Shown piece after piece: positions 11,585 to 23,152 of a DNA stretch of 64,000 nt. Each line of letters starts with the position of its first letter. Position 1 is the first letter of the stretch. Below the pieces are notes generated by a model. That model ran no database searches. It worked only from the letters and a program-made list of their open reading frames with translations, and was not told the DNA's origin. The DNA comes from Isoetes taiwanensis. Taxonomy: Eukaryota; Streptophyta; Lycopodiopsida; Isoetales; Isoetaceae. The DNA lies in the NCBI GenBank assembly GCA_021234155.1, contig JAJEKV010000487.1, positions 1 through 64,000 on the forward strand. Reading direction: 5' to 3'. The position numbers were made by a program, and so were the translations under genes.

Positions 11585-14500
11585 AAATAATGACCTTATT
11601 TTTGGAGTTATTAGTATATGCTTCTAATGAAGTTCAAAGAAAGAGAAGACTTATGGCCCAAAATTGAAGAAATCGGATAGAAAATCAAAATCTACATCCT
11701 TAGATTATTGGGGGAGATTTTAATAACACTCCTACTAGGGATCTCTAAGCTTGGTAATGGATATAAATATGTCCGTAACTCGAAGATAAATTGGGATTAG
11801 CCTTGCTTGACACTTATCTTTTCTACCATATCCCTCCTGCTACCCAAATACACTTGGTCAAACAAGGTGAGGTAACTGTTTTTCTGTGGCCTTGATGTCT
11901 CTAAGAACAACAACTCGATAATCCCTTTTGGGATAATTGTATCTATGGACGAGGCCACTCATATCCCGACTACCCAAATTTCAATTTCCTTGAGACCAAC
12001 ATTTGCTCAAAGATGAAAAAGGACTAAATTGCCTTTTGCCAAATTGTAGCCTGCTAAAACAATGAGAATTTTTGTGAGGAGTTCAAGTCCTTCTACCTAA
12101 GTCTTCCAAGGGTTCAATCTTCAAATTCATGAGAGATTTTTATTCCAAATGTTAAGGCCCCACATGGACTGCGTAATGGTCAAAAAACAACTGCAGCCTG
12201 TGGAAAGAGGAAAAAGTAGATGCATGATCAGATGAAAAGATAGCTTCAAATTCATTTAGATCCTCATAATAGAGATCTACATTTGCGGTGAATCTTAATC
12301 TTGGAGTGACAATTACGCTGCGAAGAATATGAGGCAAAAGTGGCCGTATCAAAAGTAAGATTAAATATCTATCAAACATGGCACGACACTAAATTCTTCT
12401 TTAGAGTGGCAAAAATAGGGTCTTAAAATCAAATTTGTTTAAATGATCATGGGGTCTCTTTGAAGATAAAGAAATAAAGTCATTTCTTCTGATCAGGCCA
12501 CTCGTAAATTTTCTCTCGAGCAGTGGTAATACATCTTGGTGCCCCTAACAAGCAAAGAATTGGCTGATCTCGTTAAATTCCCCACCGACTATGGCCTCCG
12601 CCTCCAATCTCAATAATATTACATCTACCCAATGAAAATGAGATTAAAACTACTCTTTATGACCCTAAGTAGTGAAAAGCCCCGACCCGATGGCCTTTCC
12701 GTGAGTTCTATATAATTTTTTGGGATGAAATTAAAATGACTTCATCTAAATGATTCATGGCCTTTGCTGATTAATCACTGCATCCTCATCAGCTCGGGTC
12801 CGGTTACTTTAGTGCTGTAAGGTGGATAATCCCGAGACTTTGGGGTGATTTGGAGGCTTATCTCCTCTACTGTCAATTTTATAAAGTTTGTGCAAAATTT
12901 TGCAAATGTATTCAGCGTTTATTTGCGTACTGCCAACATCTCCATAACCATCATTTTCTGCTAAATAGATATATCTTCTACAATTATATCATTTATGGAA
13001 GATCAAACCAAAATCAGATCCTTCTAAAGTCAATTTTCAAAGGCCTTTGACTCCATCGATGTGGGATTTTCCGGAATTAGCCCTAAGAAAAATTGCTCTC
13101 GATGTTGATTCAATGGATAATAGGTCTAAACTCTCGTGCTCAATCATCCGCTTTGGTCAATGGTTCTCCGTAATTTCTTCCCTCAAAAAATGAGTCGCAT
13201 AAGGTTCTCTAGCACCCATCTATTTACAATACCGATCAATTAACTAGAGCTTATCTTACATCATCAAATCTTGAAATATCAAAGGTCCATATGCCTAATT
13301 CTCAAAACCGCTTGACCTCTTTTTGGCAAAGATGCGTATGACAGCATTCTCATTCTTACAAATGATGTTAAAAAATATTTAGTTCTTCCTTAGAATCATT
13401 CATAATTTTAGCTAAGGTATTCATTTGAATTTCCAAGCAACCTTATATCATTAAGTATCCACTAATCAGAGCATTCTTGGCACAAGTGTTTGCACCCAAC
13501 CAAAACCACAAATTTAGTATGCCTTTAGGTCCGATATAAATATCAAGACCTCTTTGGAGTCCCATTGTGGAAAAGATTAGGAAGAAGCTTAATAATTCGT
13601 GGCAGCTTGTCTTCTGTCAAGGCATCATCATTGCTTCCTCTCATTATATAAGCTCATGTATATATTTTTTCTTCCGCTCTTATTGCTCCAAAACGCATCT
13701 ATCAAATAACAATTAGAGAGGATCATTAGGAACTTTCATTTGGGGCAAGAAACATTTGGTAAACTGAAATTATGTAACCAAGAAGAAGTCATTAGGTGGT
13801 TTGAATGCAAAAATTCTTGCTACAAGTATATGCTTTTGGGAGGGATATACGGAAAACTCTTTTCAAAGACAAAATCTGCCTCTTTGAATTTTTCAATCTT
13901 TGGCTTTCAACAAGTGTTATTAAGGGCCATTTCTTCTATTGAACATCAGCTCCCCATTACGCATTCTTTGACATCAAACCTGTTTGCCACCTCCCCTTTG
14001 ATGAGAAATTTTTTAATGGCATGGAATAATGTTTCCAAAGGCTTTTCTCTCACACTAAGTTAAATCAAGCTCATCAAGCTATGAATATTTTCTAGAATCC
14101 TGCTTTGTCTAAGAGATAAATTCCCTTTGTAAAGTAATTCATCCTAAGATCTATAGAAAATGGACTCATAATAATATTCGCAACCTAGGTGACCTCTGGA
14201 CCAATGGAAATTGGATTTCATGGACTACGCTTAAGGCTATAATTAAAGGTTCTACTTGGCGGAATGCTTTATAAGCATATCATCAACAAGTTGGCCAACA
14301 TAAACGGGCCGGAATCCCATTTAGAAAATGTTAATTGGTTTTTAAGTGGCAAAAACAAATACAAGGTATCTCGGGTCTATGACTATTTGAGTAATTCAAT
14401 TTGCCATCCAAAAGCGGCTAGCTATTGGCACATTTAACGGCCGGCGAAAACAACCTTTTAGGAAATGACCGGAACTCCCACTTATGCTCCCCAAAATTTC

Positions 14501-15060
14501 CTATTTCAATTGGCTAATTGCAAACAAAAGTGTCCCAAACCTTCAAACAATGCACAAAACATCAAAGCGGCGGATGAATATTTGATCTTGATATATGGTT
14601 TCCCTTTATGTCCTTTAGGATGTATGATAATCATGAATCTATGGCACATATCTTTCTATGTCCTAAATTAAATAGCTTTTGGTCATAGTTTGAAATGAAA
14701 TTTAATATTCAAAGGCTGTTAGAATTATTGAGTTTGCGATGAATAATAATACTCTTACCAATACCATATGCTTCATTACTCTACGGAACATATGGAAACA
14801 CAGAATAGATACTTATATGGTGGTCACAACTTGGCTATTTTACGGATAAAATTGCGAGGTTATCTTTGACATAGAGCTTACACTCTTTTGCTCAAAGAAA
14901 TAAATATGATGATGCACATTTTGATCAACATTGGAATTTACTTTTGGACAATTTAATGGCTACTTTAATTTATTCATAATTTGAGCCCTCTAGATATATT
15001 GAGTAAAGCACAAATTTAGATTACGTGATCAATTCAAATTCCTATAAACCGTCAGGAATG
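11585..15060 (+). mobile_element. Decayed AT-rich L1-type LINE (endonuclease, RT, zf-RVT)
   Basis: Three domains lie in order on the plus strand. The endonuclease keeps GDFN at 11713-11724. Reverse transcriptase shows KAP..(P)DG near 12676-12700 with EFY.IFWDEIK after it. Near 13027-13065 comes LKVNFQRP.D-S with WDFPELALRKI downstream, the RT block LKVDF.KAFD...W.FL. It also keeps VNGSPS and KKR.A.GSLAP-like text. After RT come WGKKHLVNWNYVTKKKSLGG (from about 13738) and the zf-RVT segment PKISYFNWLIANKSVPNLQT (about 14490-14550). Many stops and frame changes show it has long been dead. The 3' end is unclear; coding traces fade by about 15060. Confidence 0.75.
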
Positions 15061-15586
15061 CTTTATTTTCGCTTTTTATTCAAGTATTAGAGTTCTTTTC
15101 TTTTGCCAAAAATATTTGATGCTCTTCGATGCTTGAAGAAAATCAATCCCAAGTTCTCCAAGAAATAAAGTAAGATATTTATTTTATTTTGAGAGTTTTT
15201 CATGCTTTTGATTCCTACAAAATACAAGATATTTGTTTGAATAATGCGAGTGATTTTAGAGTTAACTATATGGCTTTTTCTTAATAAAGCAAACCTTGAA
15301 TTTTTTAATTCTTTTTGGCAGTTTACTAACCTCAAAAACTACACATTAAAAAGTTTGTAGTTTCTGGAGTTTAGTCATTGATGAGGGAGCATCAAAGAAT
15401 TTTAACGTTTTTATCTCAATTCCTCCTTAGTTCTTTCGGATCCATGGATTGATTGCCATTAAAACATTACAATTTATTATTTGAAGTCAAAGCGGTATCA
15501 CATAGCCGACTAAATAACTACCGAGGTGTAGAGTCTATAGTATGGAATATTTTTGGGTAGTGAGAGGTAATATACCTTTGTAATGA
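15061..15586. other. AT-rich sequence between two LINE remnants
   Basis: No gene or motif recognised. This may be the 3' untranslated part of the LINE to the left. It ends at the poly(T) run of the minus-strand LINE. Confidence 0.35.
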
Positions 15587-18500
15587 TTTTTTTTTTTTTT
15601 TTAAAGAACTGTGTCAACAATATATTAAAAGAATGGTAATGTTACAAAGCAAGTGAGGGAAGGAGAAGCGCCCCAAAGAGACGGCGATACCTCGAGCCTC
15701 CACAACAAACTCAGAAAAACTGCAACTCCTCGCAAACAACGTCTACAACATGGTGATATCTACAACACCCAAGAAGTCCCGCCAAATGGCAAACTTCGGC
15801 TCCTACTAATCCAGGGAACACGTAAAGCTTTGAAAATTTGTACTGGCGAAGTCGGAATCGGAGAAGAGGTCTGGTCTTGAATCTGAAAGATCACAACATG
15901 CCGTCGCTTCCAAATCACCACACCAACAGAAGCCGCACGCCGCGGATGGTGGAAAACTGCTTTGCCTGGGAAGCGGCGGCCTTCTGAGGATACATATGGA
16001 AGCGGCAAGCTAGCACAGCAGTAATCTCACGAAGCGAGCCACGACCCAATCCAGGCGGTACGCAGAGTAAGGGAACATAAAACCAGAGACAATACTCCCA
16101 CGAGTCTCACGATAAGAAGGCCACAACAAGGCGAGGGCTCACACCGCCCTAAACTAACTCTGCAAGGGCATTCACCTGATACGGCGGTGCACCAAGCGCC
16201 GCGAGCACCCTGGCAACCAGGTGGGAAGTGAAGCTCCACATGTCCCGCGTCAAACCAAGCGCCGCCGAGAACACGGAAGGTACCCGAGGAGACCACCACG
16301 CTTGCACGAAGAAGGGGGCGAGTGTCATGAATAACCCGACACCACCTTAACAAGACCGCCTAAAATAAGAAGACACAACTTATCCGGATGAACCTTCAGG
16401 CACGCACCACCACATCATCACGAGGGACTATGGGTATGTGTAAGCGGAATACTCCACATACACTTGTTCCACACGCGGCACAGTCCCTTTGCCCTCTGGC
16501 GAAGTGTGACTCGAAAGAACTCCCGGTTGGGGCCGACCACCCCAATAACCAATCCTCCAAGGTGAGCCTGACAGCTCGCCTCCAGCGAACTGTGCCCAGA
16601 GCATGCCAAGATGGCAGCAAGGAACCCAAGTGCAGAGGGGGTGAGGGAACCACAAAAGGGAGAAGAGTGGTGATAAATCGAGGCATAATCTAGCCGGGAA
16701 GAGCACATGACATGATCCCAAGCACGCAACACCCAGTGAGAAAAGGGGATGCATGTGGGAAAGGCGGGAGACCATACAACAGTGCCCGGGCAGCTCCCAC
16801 ATGCATGGGGCATTTGGCCGCCTAAAATGCCACACAATGGCGAGATTGCCAACAACGCACCCGCACCGGGAGAGAAGATGCTCCATCTGCAGGTGCTCCA
16901 AACAAACTTGAGACCAACACCTTACTATTGACAAATCCGAATGGCTAAGCCCCCATCCTCCCCGGGACGAGACACTTCCACCCCTAGCCACTTTAACAAC
17001 CGCCCCTTCATCATCCCATCCCACACAAAATTTGAACAATCTTGTCAAAACTGTATCTTACCCTCGGGGAGCTAACGCCAAGATCTTTGTATACACATAG
17101 TGCTACAAAGTACTGACTTGTAGCGGTGATCCTACACTGCCATGGATAACTTTGCCTTCCACCAATTATAACTTGCTACCCTTCACCAATTGGGGTATTT
17201 ACACCCACCAAAATCTCGTCCCACCCTCGAAACATCCCCTCCAAAGGGTGTGACTTAGTACACATTGCGGAAGCACCTTCAAGGAATATAGAGCCAAACA
17301 AGGGGCGGTCGGTGAGCCCATGTCTGCAGACATTTACCTTAAGAAAGAATGCGGGGCCAAGGAGAAAGTATCCGTGAGGAAGAATGCGAGGCGGGGAGGA
17401 GAAAGTATCCGCTGATTCATATAACCGCCACCAGAGAAGGAAAGTGTCATGTGGTAGTTAATATCTAGCGGCTACCATCACGCATCAGAAGCCCATCACC
17501 ACCCCTCCTCCCACTGCGGCCAAAAACAAGCCGGGGGCCTCGCCACAATTGTAAGCAAAAAAAAGCGGCCAAAGAGGCACCCACGGCGCACCCTGCCCTA
17601 AGGAGAAAAGCCCGAGAAGGAGGTGCATACAGCACACCACCGTGGCTGACCTATCTTTGACTTCATGGTATCTCGTGTAAAGCGTGGACCACGATAGCGC
17701 TAACATCATGGCGGACAAGAACTCCCCAACGGACAAATACGTAAGCTTTGGCAAAGTCAAGCAAGATAGGCAATGCCTTGACTGTTCTCCTAGCCCAATA
17801 AAGGCCCTCATAAGGCTGCTGCGGCAACATTAGTCAAAAATGTTCCTCCGGGGAACAAACCAATTTGCACCTTACTAATGGAAGAAGTCAACGGCTTCAA
17901 CTTTCTCTTGAGGGGCTTCATGACAATCTACCTGAGAGGAGGACAACAAGGAGATAGGCCTCCAATCATTAATAGTAGAAGGCAGCAACCTTAGGAATCG
18001 GGAAATGCGGTATTCAAGATCCTATCCATTTTGAGAGAGAAACTGCGGCGCTCAAGATACACGAGTACCGCAGGACTTCGCCCATTTACTTCCAATAAGT
18101 GAAAGAACTCCACGAGGGGATGCCATCCGACCTAGGACAGCGGTACATTTATCATGGCCATGCACATACATACTTCCAGCTAAATCTTACTCTCTAGGGA
18201 GCTCCTGCTCCAAGCTCTCATCATCGTGAGAAGCGAGAATAGATAGCAAGCAACAACTCTCAAAACAAGCTCACATCTCTTTGCTCGCAAGGGAAAGAGT
18301 GCGGCATGCGAAACCACGAGAAATGAGCATGCGCATCTTTGCTTTACTTAATTCAGTGAGATCATAAAGTCGCGACCGCCGGGCAAAACGAAAGGCGTCA
18401 TAGATCTTTGCATATCGCCCATTTGCCACAAATTTCCCGCTCCCCGAAGAATACTTGGCAGGCGTACACTCGGCCTTCCCAACCAAGTAAGGGCGCCTTC

Positions 18501-20300
18501 ACGCGTGCCTCCACGCACGCTGGCAGCTCAAGGCACAATCATGCGCCTTTGCATTCTCCCTAATGCCATGAGAATTTTGCGCGAATCTTCCTCCAACTCA
18601 CGATAGAGAGACCATGCAACTCCTGCCCTCACAACAGCACATATTTGCCTGCAAAGAACCTTAGCAAAACTGCCTGACTTCACAGCAGCCCAGCGCGGTC
18701 ATATCAGGACATACCCTTGAGGAGATGAAAAGATTATCAAAGCCACAACTCAGCCTTTGGGCGAGTCGCATCGGCTGAGGCTAGGGTGTTCAAATGGTTT
18801 CTTGTCCTAGAGGGCGAGAGGCAACCACACCACGTATTTGAACTGCTTGAGGTAATGATCTGGAAATGGAGTGAGCGGAATGTTCCTCCAGTACTAAAGA
18901 GGGCCATCATCCATTAGCATGGGGAAAGGCATAACACGGTCATGCCTGCGCTTTGCGCCCGGCAGCCAATCACCTGTTACAATAGGTGAAAGACAAGTCA
19001 CGGGGACCTCAACCAGGCCAAATCACGCAGCAAAAGCGAGACTCCCGGTCCCTCTCAAACCCATGCACAACGGGTGCGAGAATTGAGCGATCCTCTACCT
19101 CTACCATATTGAAGTCCCCGGCAGCAACCAAATGACACGCAACCCACCAAGGGCTCACAACTTATTCGGTTGCGGCCCCATAAAGCACCCCCAACAGAAG
19201 GCTGATTAGGGGCATAAACATTAACAATCCCCACTCTTGCCCTCACTCCAACCCTTAATTATTGCCCACCAAAACTCCGTCTGCACAAGTAGAGTAGGTG
19301 ACCTGCACATCCATTCTCCAAGCAATAAGAGGACCCCACTATGATGCACTTTGAAGAAGAAATAGAAACAAGCGCTACCAACCATATTCGTTGAGCCTAG
19401 ACATATCACTTGGACACTTATGCTCTGAATGCAAATAATATCGGGGCGAATCGGGCCAAGTGCCAAAGAAACCGCGGGCCTCTTACTACTAGAGGACCCC
19501 CGCACATTCAAGCGAGGATCGACCTATTCATCCGGGAGGAGAAGTGTCAAGCCCCACATGCACCCCACGGGCCATCGGCCAACTCCACATAGTCATCATC
19601 TAGAGCGGGAGGATTAATCACGACAAAGTGATCGCGGCCGTTATCGTGACACTCCACTTCCAACCGTGTTGGAAGTCCCCCGGCGTTCCATAGAGTCATG
19701 GGCCACACTAGTCTCTACCTCCAACCGGGTGCTCCCGCCACCTCATGCTCATCACATCTTGCTTCACGAACATCCCAAAGCGGGATCACCACCCCTTCCA
19801 CATTGTCCTCGGACCCCAGCCACAACCAAATCATCAGGCCGAGCCTCACGGCCACCACATCCCTAGCCCCATCCAATGGGCGGCCAGACAAGCTTTGCCC
19901 GGCCTCGTTCCACACCACCTCTCCCAACCACACCACCACCTCGTCCAACTCCACTCCTTTGCACCACGGAGTCCTCCGCTGTTGCCTCGGGGAACAAAGG
20001 AATCAGCCCCTGCACAAGCAACCTGCAACCCCTACCACATCACCGGCTGGCAAGATCATCAACAAGGTCGGATGGCAAAGACAATAGATGGAACATCCAT
20101 GGGATCTCGAGAGCCATTCAAAGTCTTCAATCGGAAGAGAAAATGCGAGGGGACCACTACGCATCGGAAGACAAGTGGGCACAAAGCCGCGGTGAGCAAC
20201 ACGAATCTTGGGGACTCACAATAGCCTCCTGGGGTGCCCCGATACCTCTCGAGGTGCCGTGGCCGAGCCCAACTCCCCGTGGTGCCTCGCCATGAGTATG
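15587..20300 (-). mobile_element. Decayed GC-rich L1-type LINE, full-length-like, minus strand
   Basis: The 16-T run at 15587-15602 is the poly(A) tail of an element read on the minus strand. Upstream on that strand, the endonuclease gives VGIVNVYAPNQPS (about 19220) and GDFNMVE (19108-19119 is GDFN). An earlier piece around 19500 reads NVRG.SSSKRPAVS. RT near 17690-17770 gives LPILLDFAKAY with EFLSAMM in the next frame (family: LLDF.KAYDRV.W.FL). Near 17040 comes the post-RT block GWDDEGAVVKVARGG. Open frames continue to about 16400. Stops and frameshifts are numerous. Region 19600-20300 probably holds ORF1 but I could not identify a domain. GC content is clearly higher than in the flanks. 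Confidence 0.75.
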
Positions 20301-20930
20301 ACACTGTTGCTCGTGATCACTCGGCGGGGTTTTGGGATAAGATCAAGCGCAAGGCTTCGAGTGTAGGACTGCCGTGTTCAAGAGGCTCGAAATTTGTGGA
20401 GGATCATCACTGTTGACTTGGAGACTCCATGGATAGATATTGATCATACCGTGCATGTTCCGGACCATTGAGAATCTAGTTTCATTTTTGGCAAGATTGG
20501 GCTACTTCACCGGGTTACATATTGGACCACGAGGAGGTTTAGCTCTTGGCTTGCTAGACATCCGAGGCGGATTGGTTTGCCCAGTGTCGGTCTCTCAAAT
20601 TCCTACCAAATATTTTTTTCATAATCATGTTTGATTTTGAATCTTCCGCGGCAATTGGTTGAGTCAGGGTGGATACTTTGGGTGAATCATATGTGTTGTA
20701 TCAAGATATACTCCACAATGTCCACCAGTTCTTTGACAAATGTTAAAATCGTTGGTTCAGATTCGGGATCTTCCTCCCGATCCGATGGTGCCCTTTGATT
20801 TCTTGGTTTCTATGGCTAATGGCCCGGGTGTATATTTGGCTCATTCTATTATTATGGGAATAATATTATGGGATAAAGTGTGGCATGATATTCTGAAAAT
20901 TGAAATGATTTTATTGATTTGACATGCATT
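20301..20930 (+). mobile_element. Possible retroelement ORF1/Gag (DUF4283-like) remnant
   Basis: The plus strand reads GYFTGLHIGPRGGLALGLLD at about 20500-20570. Further frames include AAIG and VRVDTLGESYVLYQD (about 20650-20710), resembling the IA..IG..V..D..T segment of plant LINE Gag (DUF4283). A short open frame with no stop spans 20740-20922. The assignment rests on weak motif likeness. Confidence 0.3.
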
Positions 20931-21239
20931 ACGTTTTTGTGACCCTAAAATTCCTAGCATATAAGCTCATGCATGTCCGCAAAAATTTCATTAATTTCCA
21001 TTTTTTTTTTCAAGCCATGAAGTTTAATCGCGTTAGTAGCTCGGCTTGCCCATTAACCAAGAAATATTTGCACAAGTATATATAAGAGACTCAAACCTAA
21101 TGTTTTTTTTGTCGGAATCCATATCGAGACTTAAGGGTCCATTGGTGAGTTTTTTTGTTAGGAAACAGGTCTTAACAATACCTTTGGACCATTAAAGCGG
21201 AAGAACCTAGTTCATGCAATACCCAGCTCGACCGCCCAA
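20931..21239. other. No recognisable feature
   Basis: AT-rich intergenic sequence with several T runs. No ORF or motif of note. Confidence 0.4.
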
Positions 21240-21249
21240 GTTGTTCAAA

Positions 21250-21605
21250 TATCGTATTTTTAAAAAATGCATACGTACCCTCCCGTGACCAGTACGGTAC
21301 ACGTATTTTTAAAAAATACGCTTAATGCTTTTCAAAAAAAAACGCATTAATTGTTTTCTCAAAATAGACTCAATCAAGACCCAAGAGGGATTGAACTGGG
21401 CCTCCCGGATAACAAACAAACATGCTAACCAACTTTCCAACAGTCTATTTGTGTTTATATTGCATAATTTATTTATATTTAAGCTTTTTTTCAATTTTTT
21501 TTAAAAACGTATTTTAAGCACTTTAAGTACGTATTGTATAAAATACGTATTTTTTCAAAAAATACGTCCGAAACGTACGGAACGTATCACGTACGGGACA
21601 ACATT
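21250..21605. mobile_element. Foldback element with ACGTATTTTT arms around a tRNA-like core
   Basis: The left part (21255-21320) and right part (21500-21600) both carry repeated cgtatttttt/aaaaaatacg blocks with gtacgg and cacgtac pieces in opposite orientation, so the ends can pair imperfectly. The centre holds a tRNA-like sequence. Size (about 350 bp) and layout suit a MITE or a SINE caught in a foldback repeat. Confidence 0.45.
21376..21443 (-). other. tRNA-derived sequence (SINE head or tRNA pseudogene)
   Basis: On the minus strand there is an A-box-like AGTTGGTTAGCATG, an anticodon-loop-like TTTGTTATCC and a B-box-like AGTTCAATCCC at normal tRNA spacing. The loop would give GTT (Asn), but the acceptor and other stems do not pair well, so a functional tRNA is unlikely. 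Confidence 0.5.
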
Positions 21606-21622
21606 GCACCGGCCATTTCATC

Positions 21623-21816
21623 ATGCTTGAATCAAAAGCCATAAATGCAGAGGTATTTTTACGCATATATGCAAGAAATGGCTCTCCTTTTATACTAACA
21701 TCAGAAATGCTACAACATCTCATTGGAAATGCTAAAGCATCTGCCATTTTCGGATCAATCTCTGTGACAAAGCCTGCACAAGAACTGTTTACAGAGCCTT
21801 TGCTTCTAAAAAACGT
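21623..21816 (+). other. Short coding-like plus-strand frame
   Basis: A 73-codon frame from an ATG at 21623 runs into the direct repeat that starts at 21817. Composition is plausible for protein (AEVFLRIYARNGSPFILTSE), but no family is recognised and it has no counterpart beside the second repeat copy. Confidence 0.2.
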
Positions 21817-22782
21817 TTTAGATCTGAACTCTAGAAGCTCCTAGCACAGATTTGTGCTTCATAGAAAAGCCTATAGACAAATGGAGACCCTTATCGGAAG
21901 CATCACATGCATGCTAAAAGCATTGGGCGCGGATCAAGCTTAAACCAAAATTGAGGACTCTGCCGCCGAATTGCCAAGGAAAATGGGGGAAGGAAAAATC
22001 CAAAATCCAACTCTAAAATTTTCACGGTGGCACCAATGCCCTAAATTTTAATCTAAAATGTGAAATCCAAATACGTGGGTTAGGTTTCAACATTTCTTTA
22101 CACACCATATGTGTCAATGTTATAGTGCAGTCTAATAAAACTAGACTTAATGCTACACATCTTCTGTATCTCGGCCCGAGATTCCATGTAACAATGAGAG
22201 CAAAGCAAAATTAGGCCACAATTCATCATCATCTTGGAATTTGAAGCTATATCACATAATTAAATAAAAACCCTACCACCTTTCCTCAGAGTATGATATA
22301 ACCCCTATTTTTAGACCTTTAATTATAGGGATGGCAAACCCTACCACCATTCTGATGGGGGTAATGCCATACCTATAATTACTTAGCCTTATATCTAATA
22401 TATGAAGGATTGCAGGAACATACCTTTATTACTGCATTTGCCATTTGTAGTAGAACATTACCTTGAAAATTCACTCCAAAGTAGTGTATTTGGGCATTAC
22501 ACTGACATCTTTATCCATGTATTCCAGATTATTGCCAAGTGGCATAGAAATGTTTTCAGCCAACTGTCATAGAATGGCTTCTGCCATTGGTGTAACATGG
22601 CACTTGCCATTAATGTAAAACTTGGTAAAGGCAACATGCAACTCCTTGGTCCAAGTATATAATCAATCTTTCATCAGCATATACCTCATATGCATCCCGC
22701 ACAAATGTTACCATATAGTTTAGCATGATGCAAGTGAAAGTGCCTTCAAGGGCTTCATCATGTTAGACACCTAGAACAATAG
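21817..22782. repeat. Dispersed direct repeat, copy A (about 1 kb)
   Basis: Matches 40311-41384 over its length in the same orientation, from tttagatctga to about ctagaacaata. Differences are scattered substitutions plus a few indels; copy B has about 35 extra bases near its start and a GGAA microsatellite near its end. On the minus strand both copies hold a coding-like stretch (FTKFYINGKCHVTPMAEA). The ends lack TG..CA and inverted repeats, so the class is unknown. Confidence 0.85.
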
Positions 22783-23152
22783 GAAAGAGGCATCACCAGT
22801 TATCACTAATGAGATGAAAAGATCATCCTTAAATTGGGATTATGTCAACTCCAAAATCACGCCAACCTGCTGTTGTCTTCTAGGGGGTTTTTGTTTTTTT
22901 TAATCTTTTTTTTTGGACTTCAAAAATAACATAAGGTTGCGATTCACGTGTGACGTTTCATATGCGAATTGAAATATGCAAAAATGAAGAGCAAGTTGCT
23001 AACATAGATGAGACCAAAATTGAAGAGCATTTAGATGATAATATTAGGTTTGATAATAACACATTGCATTATTTGCGAGGCAATTCCAGACTCGAAATTA
23101 TCGATACATGGCACAAATATCATACAAAAATATCATATATTCCAATAAAACA
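22783..23152. other. Intergenic sequence with one short ORF
   Basis: A 68-codon plus-strand frame (22950-23156) contains MRIEICKNEEQVANIDETK. It has no recognised family and overlaps the 3' end of the minus-strand phosphatase-like pseudogene. Confidence 0.25.

Noticed and set aside
16428-17048. 206-codon minus-strand ORF as an independent gene
   Set aside because: It reads as the post-RT part of a decayed LINE (GWDDEGAVVKV) and only stays open because of high GC.
21376-21443. Functional tRNA-Asn gene
   Set aside because: A and B boxes are present but the acceptor and anticodon stems pair poorly.
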